This document shows, piece by piece, positions 14,143 through 22,561 of a stretch of 34,625 nt of DNA. The DNA lies in contig PMZR01000107.1 of the NCBI GenBank assembly GCA_003170135.1, positions 48,760-83,384 on the forward strand, given 5' to 3'. The translations under genes were made by a program, and so were the position numbers. The DNA is from Acidobacteriota bacterium. GTDB lineage: Bacteria > Acidobacteriota > Vicinamibacteria > Vicinamibacterales > Fen-181. The notes below the pieces were generated by a model, which searched no databases, was not told the DNA's origin, and saw only the letters and a program-made list of their open reading frames with translations. The first letter of the stretch is position 1, and each line of letters begins with the position of its first letter.

Positions 14143-16380
14143 TCATCCCGTGCGTTCCCACTTGAGCACCAGTCCCGCCAGCGGCGGCAGCACCAGCACG
14201 ATCGAGTGCGGCTGCCCGTGCGCGGCCACCGGTTCGCTCGCCACAAAGCCGGCGTTGCCCATGTTCGAGCCCGCGTACAGCGCGCTGTCGCTGTTCAGCA
14301 TCTCGCGGTAGCGCCCGGGCTCGGGCACGCCGATGCGGTAGGCCGTCCGCGGCACCGGCGTGAAGTTCAGGATCGTGACCGTGAAGTCCCCACGATCGCG
14401 CGCGCGGCGGATGAACGAGAAGACGCTGTTCTCGTTGTCGTTGCAGTCGATCCACTGGAACCCGGACGGCTCGTAATCGAGCTCGTAGAGCGACGGCTCG
14501 GCGCGATACAGGCGATTGAGATCGCCGACCAGCCGCTGCAGCCCGCCGTGCACCGGGTACTGCAGCACGTCCCACTCGAGGCTCCCGTCGTAGTTCCACT
14601 CGCGCACCTGGCCGAACTCGTCGCCCATGAACAGCAGCTTCTTGCCCGGGTGCGTGAACTGGTACGTGTAGAGCGCGCGCAGGTTCGCGAAGCGCTGCCA
14701 CTCGTCGCCGGGCATCTTCCCGATCATCGAGCCCTTCCCGTGCACCACCTCGTCGTGCGAGAACGGCAAAATGAAGTTCTCGTGGTAGGCGTAGAGCATC
14801 GAGAAGGTGACCTGGTTGTGCCACCAGCGGCGGTGAATCGGCTCGAGGCTCGCGTACTGCAGGATGTCGTGCATCCACCCCATGTTCCACTTGTAGGTGA
14901 AGCCGAGCCCGCCCAGGTACACGGGCCGGCTCACGCCGGGCCACGCCGTCGATTCCTCGGCCGCGGTGATGACGCCCGGCACCTGGTGCGCGAGCGTGTT
15001 CATCTTGCGCAGGAAATCGATCGCGTCCAGGTTCTCGCGGCCGCCGTACTGGTTGGGCAGCCAGTCGCCCGCCTTGCGCGAGTAATCGAGATAGAGCATC
15101 GACGCCACCGCGTCCACGCGCAGGCCGTCGATGTGCAACTCGTCCAGCCAGTACCGCGCGCTGCTCAGCAGGAAGCTGCGCACCTCGTTTCGCCCGTAGT
15201 TGAAGACCAGCGTCCCCCAGTCGCGGTGCTCGCCCTGCCGCGGATCGGCGTGCTCGTAGAGGGCCGTCCCGTCGAAACGCGCCAGCGCGTGCGCGTCCCG
15301 CGGGAAATGCCCGGGCACCCAGTCGAGCAGCACGCCGATGCCGGCCCGGTGACACGCATCGACCAGCGCCCTGAAATCGTCCGGCGTGCCGAAGCGGCTG
15401 GTGGGCGCGAAGAAGCCCGTCACCTGGTAGCCCCACGAGCCGAGGAACGGGTGCTCCAGCACCGGCAGCAGTTCGATGTGCGTGAAGCCGAGGTCCTTGA
15501 CGTAGGGCACCAGCTTGTCGGCCAGCTCGCGGTAGGTCAGGAAGCGGTTCGCCTCCTCGGGCACGCGCGCCCACGATCCAAGGTGCACCTCGTAGGTCGA
15601 CATCGGGCGATCGAGCCAGCGATTGGCGTTGCGCCGCTCCTCCATCCACCACTGGTCGTTCCACGTGCCGTCCTGCGCTTCGTGGACGATGGTCGCCGAG
15701 AGCGGCGGCACCTCGAACCGCGTGCCGTAGGGATCCTGCTTCTGCACGACCTCGCCCGACCCGGCCCGCACTTCGTACTTGTAGCAGTCGCCCGCCCGCA
15801 GCCCGGGAATGAAGATCGCCCAGACGCCGTAGGGCAGCAGCAGCCGCATCGGGTTCACGCGCCCGTCCCACCCGTTGAAATCGCCGACGACCGAGACGCG
15901 CGCCGCGTTGGGCGCCCAGACGGCGAAGTGCACGCCGGCGGCCGACCCGACGGTCATCACGTGCGACCCCAGGTGCCGGTAGGCGCGATGATCCTCGCCG
16001 CGCGCGAACAGATCGAGGTCCGTCTCGTTCATCAGCGGGCCGTACCGATACGGATCGTCGATCTCGTGCGCCGTCCCGTCGCCGTCCCGCAGACGCAGCC
16101 GGTAGTCGAGAAGCAGCGGCTGAGACTCGGTCTCGACCGTCCCCTCGAACACGCCGGCCGGATGCACGCGCGTCATGGCCGTCGCGCCAAGGCCCGGGCG
16201 CACCAGTTCGATCTCCACCGCACGGGGCTGGAAGGTTCGAACCAGCAGCGTGCCGGGCCGCTCGGTCAGATGAGGTCCGAGGACCGCGAACGGATCGCCG
16301 TTGGCGGCAGCAACGAGGGAGGCGATGGGCGGATCGACGCGCAGATCAGGTGTGTGGGTCGGCATTCTCCATCCGGACAT
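14143..16380 (-). CDS. glgB: 1,4-alpha-glucan branching enzyme GlgB
   Basis: A 745-residue GH13 enzyme that introduces alpha-1,6 branches into glycogen. In order: an N-terminal beta domain with DPFAVLGPH, a CBM48 domain ([20 protein letters not shown]), then the catalytic barrel with [20 protein letters not shown], the nucleophile in [12 protein letters not shown], the acid/base glutamate in [13 protein letters not shown], and [34 protein letters not shown] and a C-terminal all-beta domain follow. Length is normal for the two-domain N-terminal type. ATG 16380 has a weak ribosome site; the in-frame ATG 16365, preceded by GGATGGAGA, is an alternative. No other glycogen gene is nearby. Confidence 0.95.
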   Translation of the reverse strand: MSGWRMPTHTPDLRVDPPIASLVAAANGDPFAVLGPHLTERPGTLLVRTFQPRAVEIELVRPGLGATAMTRVHPAGVFEGTVETESQPLLLDYRLRLRDGDGTAHEIDDPYRYGPLMNETDLDLFARGEDHRAYRHLGSHVMTVGSAAGVHFAVWAPNAARVSVVGDFNGWDGRVNPMRLLLPYGVWAIFIPGLRAGDCYKYEVRAGSGEVVQKQDPYGTRFEVPPLSATIVHEAQDGTWNDQWWMEERRNANRWLDRPMSTYEVHLGSWARVPEEANRFLTYRELADKLVPYVKDLGFTHIELLPVLEHPFLGSWGYQVTGFFAPTSRFGTPDDFRALVDACHRAGIGVLLDWVPGHFPRDAHALARFDGTALYEHADPRQGEHRDWGTLVFNYGRNEVRSFLLSSARYWLDELHIDGLRVDAVASMLYLDYSRKAGDWLPNQYGGRENLDAIDFLRKMNTLAHQVPGVITAAEESTAWPGVSRPVYLGGLGFTYKWNMGWMHDILQYASLEPIHRRWWHNQVTFSMLYAYHENFILPFSHDEVVHGKGSMIGKMPGDEWQRFANLRALYTYQFTHPGKKLLFMGDEFGQVREWNYDGSLEWDVLQYPVHGGLQRLVGDLNRLYRAEPSLYELDYEPSGFQWIDCNDNENSVFSFIRRARDRGDFTVTILNFTPVPRTAYRIGVPEPGRYREMLNSDSALYAGSNMGNAGFVASEPVAAHGQPHSIVLVLPPLAGLVLKWERTG

Positions 16381-16410
16381 TCATCAGCGCAGCCGCCAAT
16401 TGCCGCGCAC

Positions 16411-16438
16411 TTGCCATACAATAGCCCGTCCCTATTGT
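16411..16438. promoter_or_regulatory. Promoter and symmetric operator between divergent glgB and amidase
   Basis: On the plus strand TTGCCA (16411-16416), a 16-base spacer and TATTGT (16433-16438) form a plausible promoter for the amidase. The -10 lies in a perfect inverted repeat, ACAATAG (16418-16424) and CTATTGT (16432-16438) with a 7-base gap. The other arm gives TATTGT on the minus strand facing glgB. A dimeric regulator binding here could control both genes. Confidence 0.5.
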
Positions 16439-16440
16439 AG

Positions 16441-16610
16441 CGCCAGGCGGGATTTGCCCAGCCCGGCACTGCCAGAGCCCCTGCGGATCCAGTGCCAGAG
16501 CGGTGTGCGCCGGCTTGCCAGCCGAAGCGCCGGCCTTCGCGTGCCGGAATCAACGGCACGCGGCGGCGAGGCAGCCTTCGGGTGTGTCGGGCGCAAAGGC
16601 TGGAGGCAGC
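16441..16610. other. Leader region of the amidase with a hairpin-rich repeat
   Basis: No gene is seen here. The segment 16508-16545 (GCGCCGGCTTGCCAGCCGAAGCGCCGGC and flanks) is self-complementary in several registers and resembles a degenerate dispersed GC-rich repeat; GTGCCAGAG-type sequence also recurs nearby. It would form structure in the leader of the amidase mRNA. Confidence 0.35.
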
Positions 16611-18500
16611 ATGAAATCGCGTGAGTCCGAAACGACATCCACGACACGAGGCATCGGCCGCAGAGGTTTCCTCAAGGCCGTTCCCGCAGCGGTCGCCGCA
16701 GGCCTGGCGGTCCCGGCCCTGGCGAAGCAGGCGCCGGCAACGCCCGCCGCCGCGCCGCAGGGCGCGCCGCAGGCACCGCCTGGCCGCATCGGCAAGGACG
16801 CACTCAAGGCCGCCGAGCAGATCCCCGGCCTGACCTTCACCGACCCCGAAGAAGACATGATGCTGCCGGGCGTCAATTTGAACCTCACCTCGTTCGAGAC
16901 GCTGCGCAAGATCGACATCCCGCTCGACACCGAACCGGCGATCACGTTCCGGCCGTACCTGCCGGGCAAGCGGCCGAAGCCCGGCGTCCGGCAAAAGACG
17001 CCGCGGATCGCGACCCCGATGCCCGCTGTCCGCGTCAACCCGTCGTCGCTCGATGCGCTCGCGTTCCTGCCCGTGACCACGCTGTCGCGGCTCATCGCCA
17101 CGCGCCAGGTGTCGTCGCTCGACCTCACGAAGATGTACCTCGAGCGCCTCAAGCGCTACGGCGAGAAGTTGAAGTGCGTGGTCACGCTGACCGAGGATCT
17201 CGCGCTGCAGCAAGCCGCGGCTGCCGACAAGGAGATCCGCGCCGGGAAGTCCCGCGGCCCGCTGCATGGCATCCCGTGGGGCGCCAAGGATCTCTTCGCC
17301 ACCAAGGGCATCCGGACCACGTGGGGCGCGAAGCCCTACGAGAACCAGGTCGTCGACTACGACGCCACCATCGTCGAGCGGTTGCGGGAGGCGGGCGCGG
17401 TGCTCGTGGCGAAGCTGTCGATGGGCGCGCTGGCGATGGGCGGCGACTGGTTCGGAGGACAGACGAAGAACCCGTGGAAGTTCGCGCACGTCGACGTCAA
17501 CCCGTCAGATCCCGCCGACACGTCGAGCGGCTCGTCGGCGGGTCCGGCCTCGGCGACATCGGCCGGCCTGGTCGGCTTCGGCGTCGGCACCGAGACGCGC
17601 GGCTCCATCATCTCGCCCTCGAGCACGTGCGGCGTGGTGGGCCTGCGCCCGACCTACGGGCGCGTGAGCCGCTACGGCGCCATGGCGCTCAGCTGGACGA
17701 TGGACAAGGTCGGACCCATCTGCCGGAGCGTCGAAGACTGCGCGCTGGTGTTCAACGCGATCTACGGATCGGATGGCCGCGACGAAACGGTCGTGGACGC
17801 GGCCTTCGACTGGGTTCCGGATGTGCCGCTCGCGAAACTGAAGATCGCCTACCTCAAGAGCGAGTTCGAGCCGCAGGCGCCGCGCGCGACGGTTGCGACC
17901 CCGCCGGCCAATCCGAACCTGACCGAGGACCAGCGCAAGCAGATGGAAGCGCAGCGCGAGGCGCGGCGGAAGCTGATGGAGGCGCAGCGCACGATCATGG
18001 CCGACGCGCTCGACGTGTTCCGCAAGCTGGGTGTGACGCTCCAGCCTGTCGAGCTGCCGGACTTCCCCGCCAACGCGATCAACTTCATCCTCAACGCCGA
18101 GGGCGCGGCCGCGTTCGACGATTTGACGCGAAGCAAGGGAATCGATCAACTGACCGCGCAAAGCCGGGGCGACTGGCCCAACACGTTCCGGACCAACCGG
18201 TTCGTGCCGGCGGTCGAGTACATCCGGGCGCAGCGGGCGCGGACGCTGCTCATGCGGAAGATGGACGCCATGATGCAGCAGTGCGATGTCTTCCTGTCGC
18301 CGACCGGCAGCGGCAGCCTGGGCATCACGAACCTGACCGGGCACCCGGCGATGTGCCTGAAGGCGGGCTTCGCCGCCGAGAACCAGCCGGTGGCGCTGAT
18401 GATCACCGGGCGGCTCTACGACGAGGCCACGCTGCTGCGCGCAGGGCTGGCCTTCGAGCAGGCGACGAAGTGGCAGGGGATGAATCCGAAAGTCACGTAA
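16611..18500 (+). CDS. Tat-exported amidase (amidase signature family)
   Basis: A 629-residue protein. The N-terminus has a twin-arginine motif (GRRGFLKAV) and a hydrophobic stretch to about residue 38, so it is probably exported folded. A ~130-residue Pro/Ala-rich extension precedes the amidase-signature domain, which starts near FLPVTTLSRLIATRQVSSLD. The Ser-cisSer-Lys machinery is visible: the lysine in GIPWGAKDLFATKG and the serines in DTSSGSSAGPASATSAG, then GTETRGSIISPSSTCGVVGL. Substrate cannot be read. A long EDQRKQMEAQREARRKLMEA helix is inserted mid-domain. ATG 16611 follows TGGAGG; an upstream in-frame start would add residues lacking the Tat layout. Confidence 0.9.
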   Translation: MKSRESETTSTTRGIGRRGFLKAVPAAVAAGLAVPALAKQAPATPAAAPQGAPQAPPGRIGKDALKAAEQIPGLTFTDPEEDMMLPGVNLNLTSFETLRKIDIPLDTEPAITFRPYLPGKRPKPGVRQKTPRIATPMPAVRVNPSSLDALAFLPVTTLSRLIATRQVSSLDLTKMYLERLKRYGEKLKCVVTLTEDLALQQAAAADKEIRAGKSRGPLHGIPWGAKDLFATKGIRTTWGAKPYENQVVDYDATIVERLREAGAVLVAKLSMGALAMGGDWFGGQTKNPWKFAHVDVNPSDPADTSSGSSAGPASATSAGLVGFGVGTETRGSIISPSSTCGVVGLRPTYGRVSRYGAMALSWTMDKVGPICRSVEDCALVFNAIYGSDGRDETVVDAAFDWVPDVPLAKLKIAYLKSEFEPQAPRATVATPPANPNLTEDQRKQMEAQREARRKLMEAQRTIMADALDVFRKLGVTLQPVELPDFPANAINFILNAEGAAAFDDLTRSKGIDQLTAQSRGDWPNTFRTNRFVPAVEYIRAQRARTLLMRKMDAMMQQCDVFLSPTGSGSLGITNLTGHPAMCLKAGFAAENQPVALMITGRLYDEATLLRAGLAFEQATKWQGMNPKVT

Positions 18501-18505
18501 CGAGA

Positions 18506-18687
18506 AGTGCGGGGTACGAGGTGCGACGTGCGGAGTGCGGTGCTCTGTGCCGGGTGCGGGGTGCGTGCTTAGTGCTGCGCGCGGATGTGCGATGTGCGTC
18601 AGGCGGTGCCTGAGGCCCGGCGCGAGGTATGGCGCACTCCGCACGCTGCACCGCACTTTGCACCTCGCACGTCGCACCTCGCACGTT
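18506..18687. repeat. Second degenerate heptad array (GTGCGNN) with inverted symmetry
   Basis: Between the convergent amidase and phzF genes lie tandem units such as GTGCGGG, GTACGAG, GTGCGAC, GTGCGGA on the left and the inverse (GCACCTC, GCACGTC, GCACCTC) on the right. The middle contains TCAGGC-GGT-GCCTGA. GAGGTGCGACGTGCG recurs as its reverse complement in the other half, so the whole can fold back on itself and may end transcription from both sides. Confidence 0.8.
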
Positions 18688-18693
18688 CCCACC

Positions 18694-19611
18694 CTACCAC
18701 CGTAAGACCCCTTCCCCGACGATGACCGCCTGTCCTCCGACGCGCACGTCGGCGATCGTGTCGCGCTCGACGCCGATCGCGATGTGAATGCGGCTGGGAC
18801 GCTGCATCTTCACGCCCTGCATGGAGACGATGTGCCCTGACTGCGCCAAAGGCACGAGCCCGTGCCGCACCAGGTAGCAGCCCAGCGGACCGCTGGCCGA
18901 ACCGGTGGCGGGATCCTCGGTGACGCCAAGGCCCGGCGCGAACATGCGGCTGTAGGCGGTGGCGCCGTCGGTGCCGGGTTCGGTCGAGAAGACGAACACT
19001 TCTTCGGCGATCCCCAGCGCGCGACACAGCCGCGTGAGCGCGGCCTGATCGACCATTGCCCGGTCGACGGCGTCGCGGGTCGCGAGCGGCACGAACAGGA
19101 ACGGCACGCCGCAGGAGACAACCTGCACGGGCGAGCGCGAAGCGGCAAGGTCGCGCACCTCGAGGTTGAGCGCCGCCGCCGCGGCACCGATGTCGGCGAC
19201 GGGCTCGCCGAAGGTCGGCGGCAACTGCTGCATCTCGGCAAACGCCAGATGTGGACCCCCGCCCTTCTCCCAGCGCAGCCTCACGCGAGTCGGCCCGATG
19301 CCGAGGCCGAAGACAATCTCCTCCTGGCCCGGCGGGATTACGCCCTCGTGCGCGAGCGCGAACGCGGTTCCGATGGTCGGGTGCCCGGCCATCGGCAGCT
19401 CCCTGCCGGGGGTGAAGATGCGGACGCGCACGGCGGTGCGCGGATCTTCGGGCGGGAAGACGAACGTGCACTCCGAGTAGTTCATCTCGCGCGTGATAAC
19501 CTGCATCGTTGCCGTGTCAAGGCCCGCCGGCTGCGGGAACACCGCGAGCTGGTTGCCGCCGAAGGCCTGATCGGTGAAGACGTCGAGGTGGATGTAGCGA
19601 AACTCGTTCAT
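18694..19611 (-). CDS. PhzF-family isomerase-like protein
   Basis: A 305-residue PhzF fold protein. Typical features in order: HLDVFTDQAFGGNQLAVFP, the catalytic glutamate segment MNYSECTFVFPP, IFTPGRELPMAGHPTIGTAF, and the second-half repeat VTEDPATGSASGPLGCYLV. The family covers phenazine synthesis isomerases and many enzymes of unknown substrate, related to diaminopimelate epimerase. With no phenazine genes nearby, the substrate is unknown. I take ATG 19611 because GAGGAG and AGGAA lie just upstream; an in-frame ATG 27 bases earlier is less well placed. Confidence 0.9.
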   Translation of the reverse strand: MNEFRYIHLDVFTDQAFGGNQLAVFPQPAGLDTATMQVITREMNYSECTFVFPPEDPRTAVRVRIFTPGRELPMAGHPTIGTAFALAHEGVIPPGQEEIVFGLGIGPTRVRLRWEKGGGPHLAFAEMQQLPPTFGEPVADIGAAAAALNLEVRDLAASRSPVQVVSCGVPFLFVPLATRDAVDRAMVDQAALTRLCRALGIAEEVFVFSTEPGTDGATAYSRMFAPGLGVTEDPATGSASGPLGCYLVRHGLVPLAQSGHIVSMQGVKMQRPSRIHIAIGVERDTIADVRVGGQAVIVGEGVLRW

Positions 19612-19645
19612 TTCCTGCTCCTCGGAGAGCTCAATCACGCGATCA

Positions 19646-19656
19646 TGCTATACGAT
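19646..19656 (+). promoter_or_regulatory. Possible extended -10 for the cyclophilin cluster
   Basis: TGCTATACGAT at 19646-19656 has the TGnTATAxx extended -10 form and sits about 40 bases before the first cyclophilin start, in the divergent gap after phzF. No clear -35 is seen. Confidence 0.35.
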
Positions 19657-19695
19657 GGGCGATTGCACAATGAGTGACGAAAGGAGTCAACCTTC

Positions 19696-20307
19696 ATGAA
19701 TCGCAAGTTGCTGGCCCTGTTATGCGGGACGATCGGAATCACCCTGGCGGTTGCCGCGTTACCGGCGCAGGAGAAGCCGGCCAAGAAGATCACCACGCCG
19801 GGCACCTACGTGCACTTCGTGACGAACCACGGCAATTTCACGATCAGGCTGCTGCCGGACAAGGCCCCGAAGACGGTGGCCAACTTCGTCGGGCTCGCCG
19901 AGGGCACCATCGACCCGGCGACGGGCAAGCCCGGCAAGTCGGCGCCGTACTACGACGGCCTGACGTTCCACCGGATCATCGACGGCTTCATGATCCAGGG
20001 CGGCGACCCGACGGGAACGGGCACCGGCGGGCCGGGTTATCGCTTCGCCGACGAGATCGATCCGACGCACAAGTTCGACAAGGCCGGCATCATGGCCATG
20101 GCAAACGCGGGACCGAACACCAATGGCAGCCAGTTCTTCATCACCGTTGCGGCGTATCCGAACCTGCCGCTCAAGTACACGATCTTCGGTGAAGTGATCG
20201 ATGGACTCGACGTCGTGCAGGCGATTGGCAAGGTGCCGACCGGCGTGAACGACAAGCCGCAGCAACCGGTCGTCATGAAGAAGGTCACGATCGAGAAGGT
20301 CCAGTAG
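19696..20307 (+). CDS. Exported cyclophilin-type peptidyl-prolyl isomerase
   Basis: A 203-residue cyclophilin with a signal peptide (MNRKLLALLCGTIGITLAVA, cleavage near LPAQ), so probably periplasmic. The isomerase core has FVGLAEGT, the catalytic arginine and neighbours in LTFHRIIDGFMIQGGDPTGT, AMANAGPNTNGSQFFITV and KYTIFGEVIDGLDVV. GAAAGGAG precedes ATG 19696. It is the first of three consecutive cyclophilins in the same direction, spaced 70 and 41 bases apart. The second copy is closely similar through the core. Confidence 0.93.
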   Translation: MNRKLLALLCGTIGITLAVAALPAQEKPAKKITTPGTYVHFVTNHGNFTIRLLPDKAPKTVANFVGLAEGTIDPATGKPGKSAPYYDGLTFHRIIDGFMIQGGDPTGTGTGGPGYRFADEIDPTHKFDKAGIMAMANAGPNTNGSQFFITVAAYPNLPLKYTIFGEVIDGLDVVQAIGKVPTGVNDKPQQPVVMKKVTIEKVQ

Positions 20308-20377
20308 GCGCACCCTCGGATGCCACCGGACGCCGGGGCCCCAGAGCCCCGACGACACGGGCGGAGAGACGACGAAC

Positions 20378-20896
20378 ATGAGCACACCAGGCACCTACGC
20401 GCACTTCGAGACCAGCGAGGGTAATTTCAACGTCAGGTTCTTCGACAAGGACGCCCCGAAAACGGTGGCGAACTTCGTTGGCCTCGCCGAAGGCACCATC
20501 GACCCGGCCACCGGCAAAGCCGGCAAGTCGAAGCCGTTCTACGACGGCCTCACATTCCATCGCATCATCGACGGCTTCATGATCCAGGGCGGCGATCCGC
20601 GGGGCGACGGCACGGGCGGGCCGGGCTACAAGTTCGCCGACGAGATCAGCCCGAACCTCAAGTTCACCCGCGCCGGCCTGCTGGCCATGGCCAACGCCGG
20701 GCCGAACACCAACGGCAGCCAGTTCTTCGTCACGCTCGCCCCCACCGACTGGTTGAACGGCAAGCACACGATCTTCGGCGAAGTCGTCGAGGGCATGGAC
20801 GTCGTCGCGAAGATCGGCAAGCTGAAGACCGCGCGAGGCGACCGCCCGTTGCAGCCGGTCATCGTGAAGACGGTGACGATCGAACGGGTGGCGTAG
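20378..20896 (+). CDS. Cytoplasmic cyclophilin-type peptidyl-prolyl isomerase
   Basis: A 172-residue cyclophilin without signal peptide, starting directly with STPGTYAHFETSEGNFNVRF, hence cytoplasmic. Core motifs are LTFHRIIDGFMIQGGDPRGD, AMANAGPNTNGSQFFVTLAP and KHTIFGEVVEGMDVVAKI. It is very like the upstream gene in the core, indicating tandem duplication with loss or gain of the export signal. GGAGAG lies about 10 bases before the ATG. It lies between the two exported copies. Confidence 0.93.
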   Translation: MSTPGTYAHFETSEGNFNVRFFDKDAPKTVANFVGLAEGTIDPATGKAGKSKPFYDGLTFHRIIDGFMIQGGDPRGDGTGGPGYKFADEISPNLKFTRAGLLAMANAGPNTNGSQFFVTLAPTDWLNGKHTIFGEVVEGMDVVAKIGKLKTARGDRPLQPVIVKTVTIERVA

Positions 20897-20937
20897 TCCC
20901 GAATCCCTTGCCCCCGGTCCGAGGAAGGAGTCATTCC

Positions 20938-21546
20938 ATGCGCCGCAGATTCCTGATTCCGGCGTGCACGTTGGTCGCAGTCGCCCTGGCGGTGTCGTCG
21001 TATGCGCAGGCGCCGAAGCTGAAACCGGGCACCTACGCCCACTTCGACACGAGCATGGGCACGTTCACGGTGAGACTCATGCCGGAGCAGGCTCCGCAGA
21101 CGGTCGCGAACTTCGTGGGCCTGGCCGAGGGCACGATCGACACGATCACCGGAAGACCGGGCAAGTCGAAACCGTTCTACAACGGCCTGACGTTCCACCG
21201 TGTCATCCCCGGGTTCATGATCCAGGGCGGGGGCATCCAGCGGGGCGACAGCGTCGTCGGGGCGGGCTACACGATCGCGGATGAATTCGACGCGAAGTTC
21301 AAGTTCAACAAGGCCGGCATCGTGACGATGGCGAACACGAGCCAGCCGCACAGCGCCAGCAGCCAGTTCTTCGTGACCGTGGCGCCCTACCCGTCCCTGA
21401 ACGGCAAGTACACGCCGTTCGGCGAGGTGGTATCGGGCCTCGACGTCATCAAGAAGATCTCGGCGGTGAAGACGAGCGGGAAACCGTTGAATCGCCCGTT
21501 GCAGCCGGTCGTCATCAAGACGGTGACCATCGAGCGCGTGCAGTGA
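20938..21546 (+). CDS. Exported cyclophilin, third paralogue
   Basis: A 202-residue cyclophilin with signal peptide (MRRRFLIPACTLVAVALAVS). The core motifs diverge more from the first two: LTFHRVIPGFMIQGGGIQRG, MANTSQPHSASSQFFVTVAP and KYTPFGEVVSGLDVI. GGAAGGAG lies just before ATG 20938; an in-frame start 30 bases earlier would bury the signal peptide. It ends 10 bases before the end of the convergent egtD. Confidence 0.92.
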   Translation: MRRRFLIPACTLVAVALAVSSYAQAPKLKPGTYAHFDTSMGTFTVRLMPEQAPQTVANFVGLAEGTIDTITGRPGKSKPFYNGLTFHRVIPGFMIQGGGIQRGDSVVGAGYTIADEFDAKFKFNKAGIVTMANTSQPHSASSQFFVTVAPYPSLNGKYTPFGEVVSGLDVIKKISAVKTSGKPLNRPLQPVVIKTVTIERVQ

Positions 21547-21556
21547 CCGACGCGGC

Positions 21557-22561
21557 CTAGGCCACCGTCATCAGCGCGAGCGCGAAGCGCGCGTCGGCGT
21601 TGATCCACATCTCGCTGATTTCGAGACCGGTCAGCGCCGCCATCTTCCCGATCTGGCCCGTCTCGTATTTGTAGGAGCTTTCCGTCCAGATCGTCTCCCC
21701 TGCGTCGAAGGCGGCGACCGTGTCGGCGGCATAGATGGTGGCGGTCTGGCGGCGCGTGCTCAGCAGGTGCATCTCGACGCGCGATTGCGCCGCGTTCCAC
21801 ACCGCCAGGTGCTGGAACGCGGTCAGGTCGAAGTCCGCGTCCAGTTCGCGATTCATGCGGACCAGCAGGTTCTTGTTGAACGCGGCGGTCACGCCGAGCG
21901 GGTCATCGTAGGCGAGGCGCAGCTCGGCGTCCGGCTTCACGAGATCGACGCCGAGCAGCACCCGGTCGCCCGGGACGAGCGGCGCGCGAATCCGTTGCAG
22001 CAGATCGAGCGCCGCGGGCGGATCGAAGTTGCCGATGTTCGACCCGAGGAAGAGGACGAGCATCGCCTCATCCGTGCGGCCGAGCGCGGCGCGCGCGACG
22101 CCTTCCTCGTAGGTCATGCGGTGGCAGACGACGGGCAGGCGCGTGCCGGCCAGCGCGTTGACCGTCTGATCGAGCGCGAGCCGGGAGACGTCCACCAGGT
22201 GCACCTCGGTGCGGTTGCCGCAGCTGACGAACGCGTCGGCCATCACCTGCAGCTTCTCGCCGGTGCCGCACCCGAGTTCGATGACGCGCACGCGCGGCCC
22301 GGCCGAGGCCGCGATCGCCGCGCGATGCTGGACGAGCAGGCTCTTCTCCGCGCGCGTGATGCGGTACCACGGCAGGTGGCAGATCGCGCCGAACAGGGCG
22401 GAGCCGAGATCGTCGTACAGGTACTTGGGGTTCAGCCGCTTCGGCACGCGCGCGAGATCGTGCCGGACGTCGGCCGCGAATGCCTGCAGGTCGGCGCTCA
22501 GCGCGGGAGCGCCGTAGCGTCGCACGGCCGGGGCATCGATCGTGTGCGGCATGGCGCTCAT
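21557..22561 (-). CDS. egtD: EgtD, L-histidine N-alpha-trimethylating methyltransferase
   Basis: A 334-residue SAM-dependent enzyme (EgtD/DUF2260 family) that makes hercynine from histidine, the first step of ergothioneine synthesis. Features: RLNPKYLYDDLGSALFGAIC, the substrate region LPWYRITRAE, the SAM loop VIELGCGTGEKL, LVLFLGSNIGNFDP, GVDLVKPDAELRLAYDDPLG, AFNKNLLVRMNRELDADFDL and the C-terminal ETIWTESSYKY. It starts at ATG 22561, overlapping the egtB stop by 4 bases (ATGA), so the two are translationally coupled, with egtB first. Confidence 0.93.
   Translation of the reverse strand: MSAMPHTIDAPAVRRYGAPALSADLQAFAADVRHDLARVPKRLNPKYLYDDLGSALFGAICHLPWYRITRAEKSLLVQHRAAIAASAGPRVRVIELGCGTGEKLQVMADAFVSCGNRTEVHLVDVSRLALDQTVNALAGTRLPVVCHRMTYEEGVARAALGRTDEAMLVLFLGSNIGNFDPPAALDLLQRIRAPLVPGDRVLLGVDLVKPDAELRLAYDDPLGVTAAFNKNLLVRMNRELDADFDLTAFQHLAVWNAAQSRVEMHLLSTRRQTATIYAADTVAAFDAGETIWTESSYKYETGQIGKMAALTGLEISEMWINADARFALALMTVA

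Noticed and set aside
14206..16440. An open frame of 744 codons on the plus strand
   Set aside because: It is antisense to glgB, whose catalytic motifs are unmistakable; the plus frame has no recognisable domain.
16266..17489. A 407-codon minus-strand frame upstream of glgB
   Set aside because: It is antisense to the amidase coding region and overlaps the glgB start; no protein-like features.
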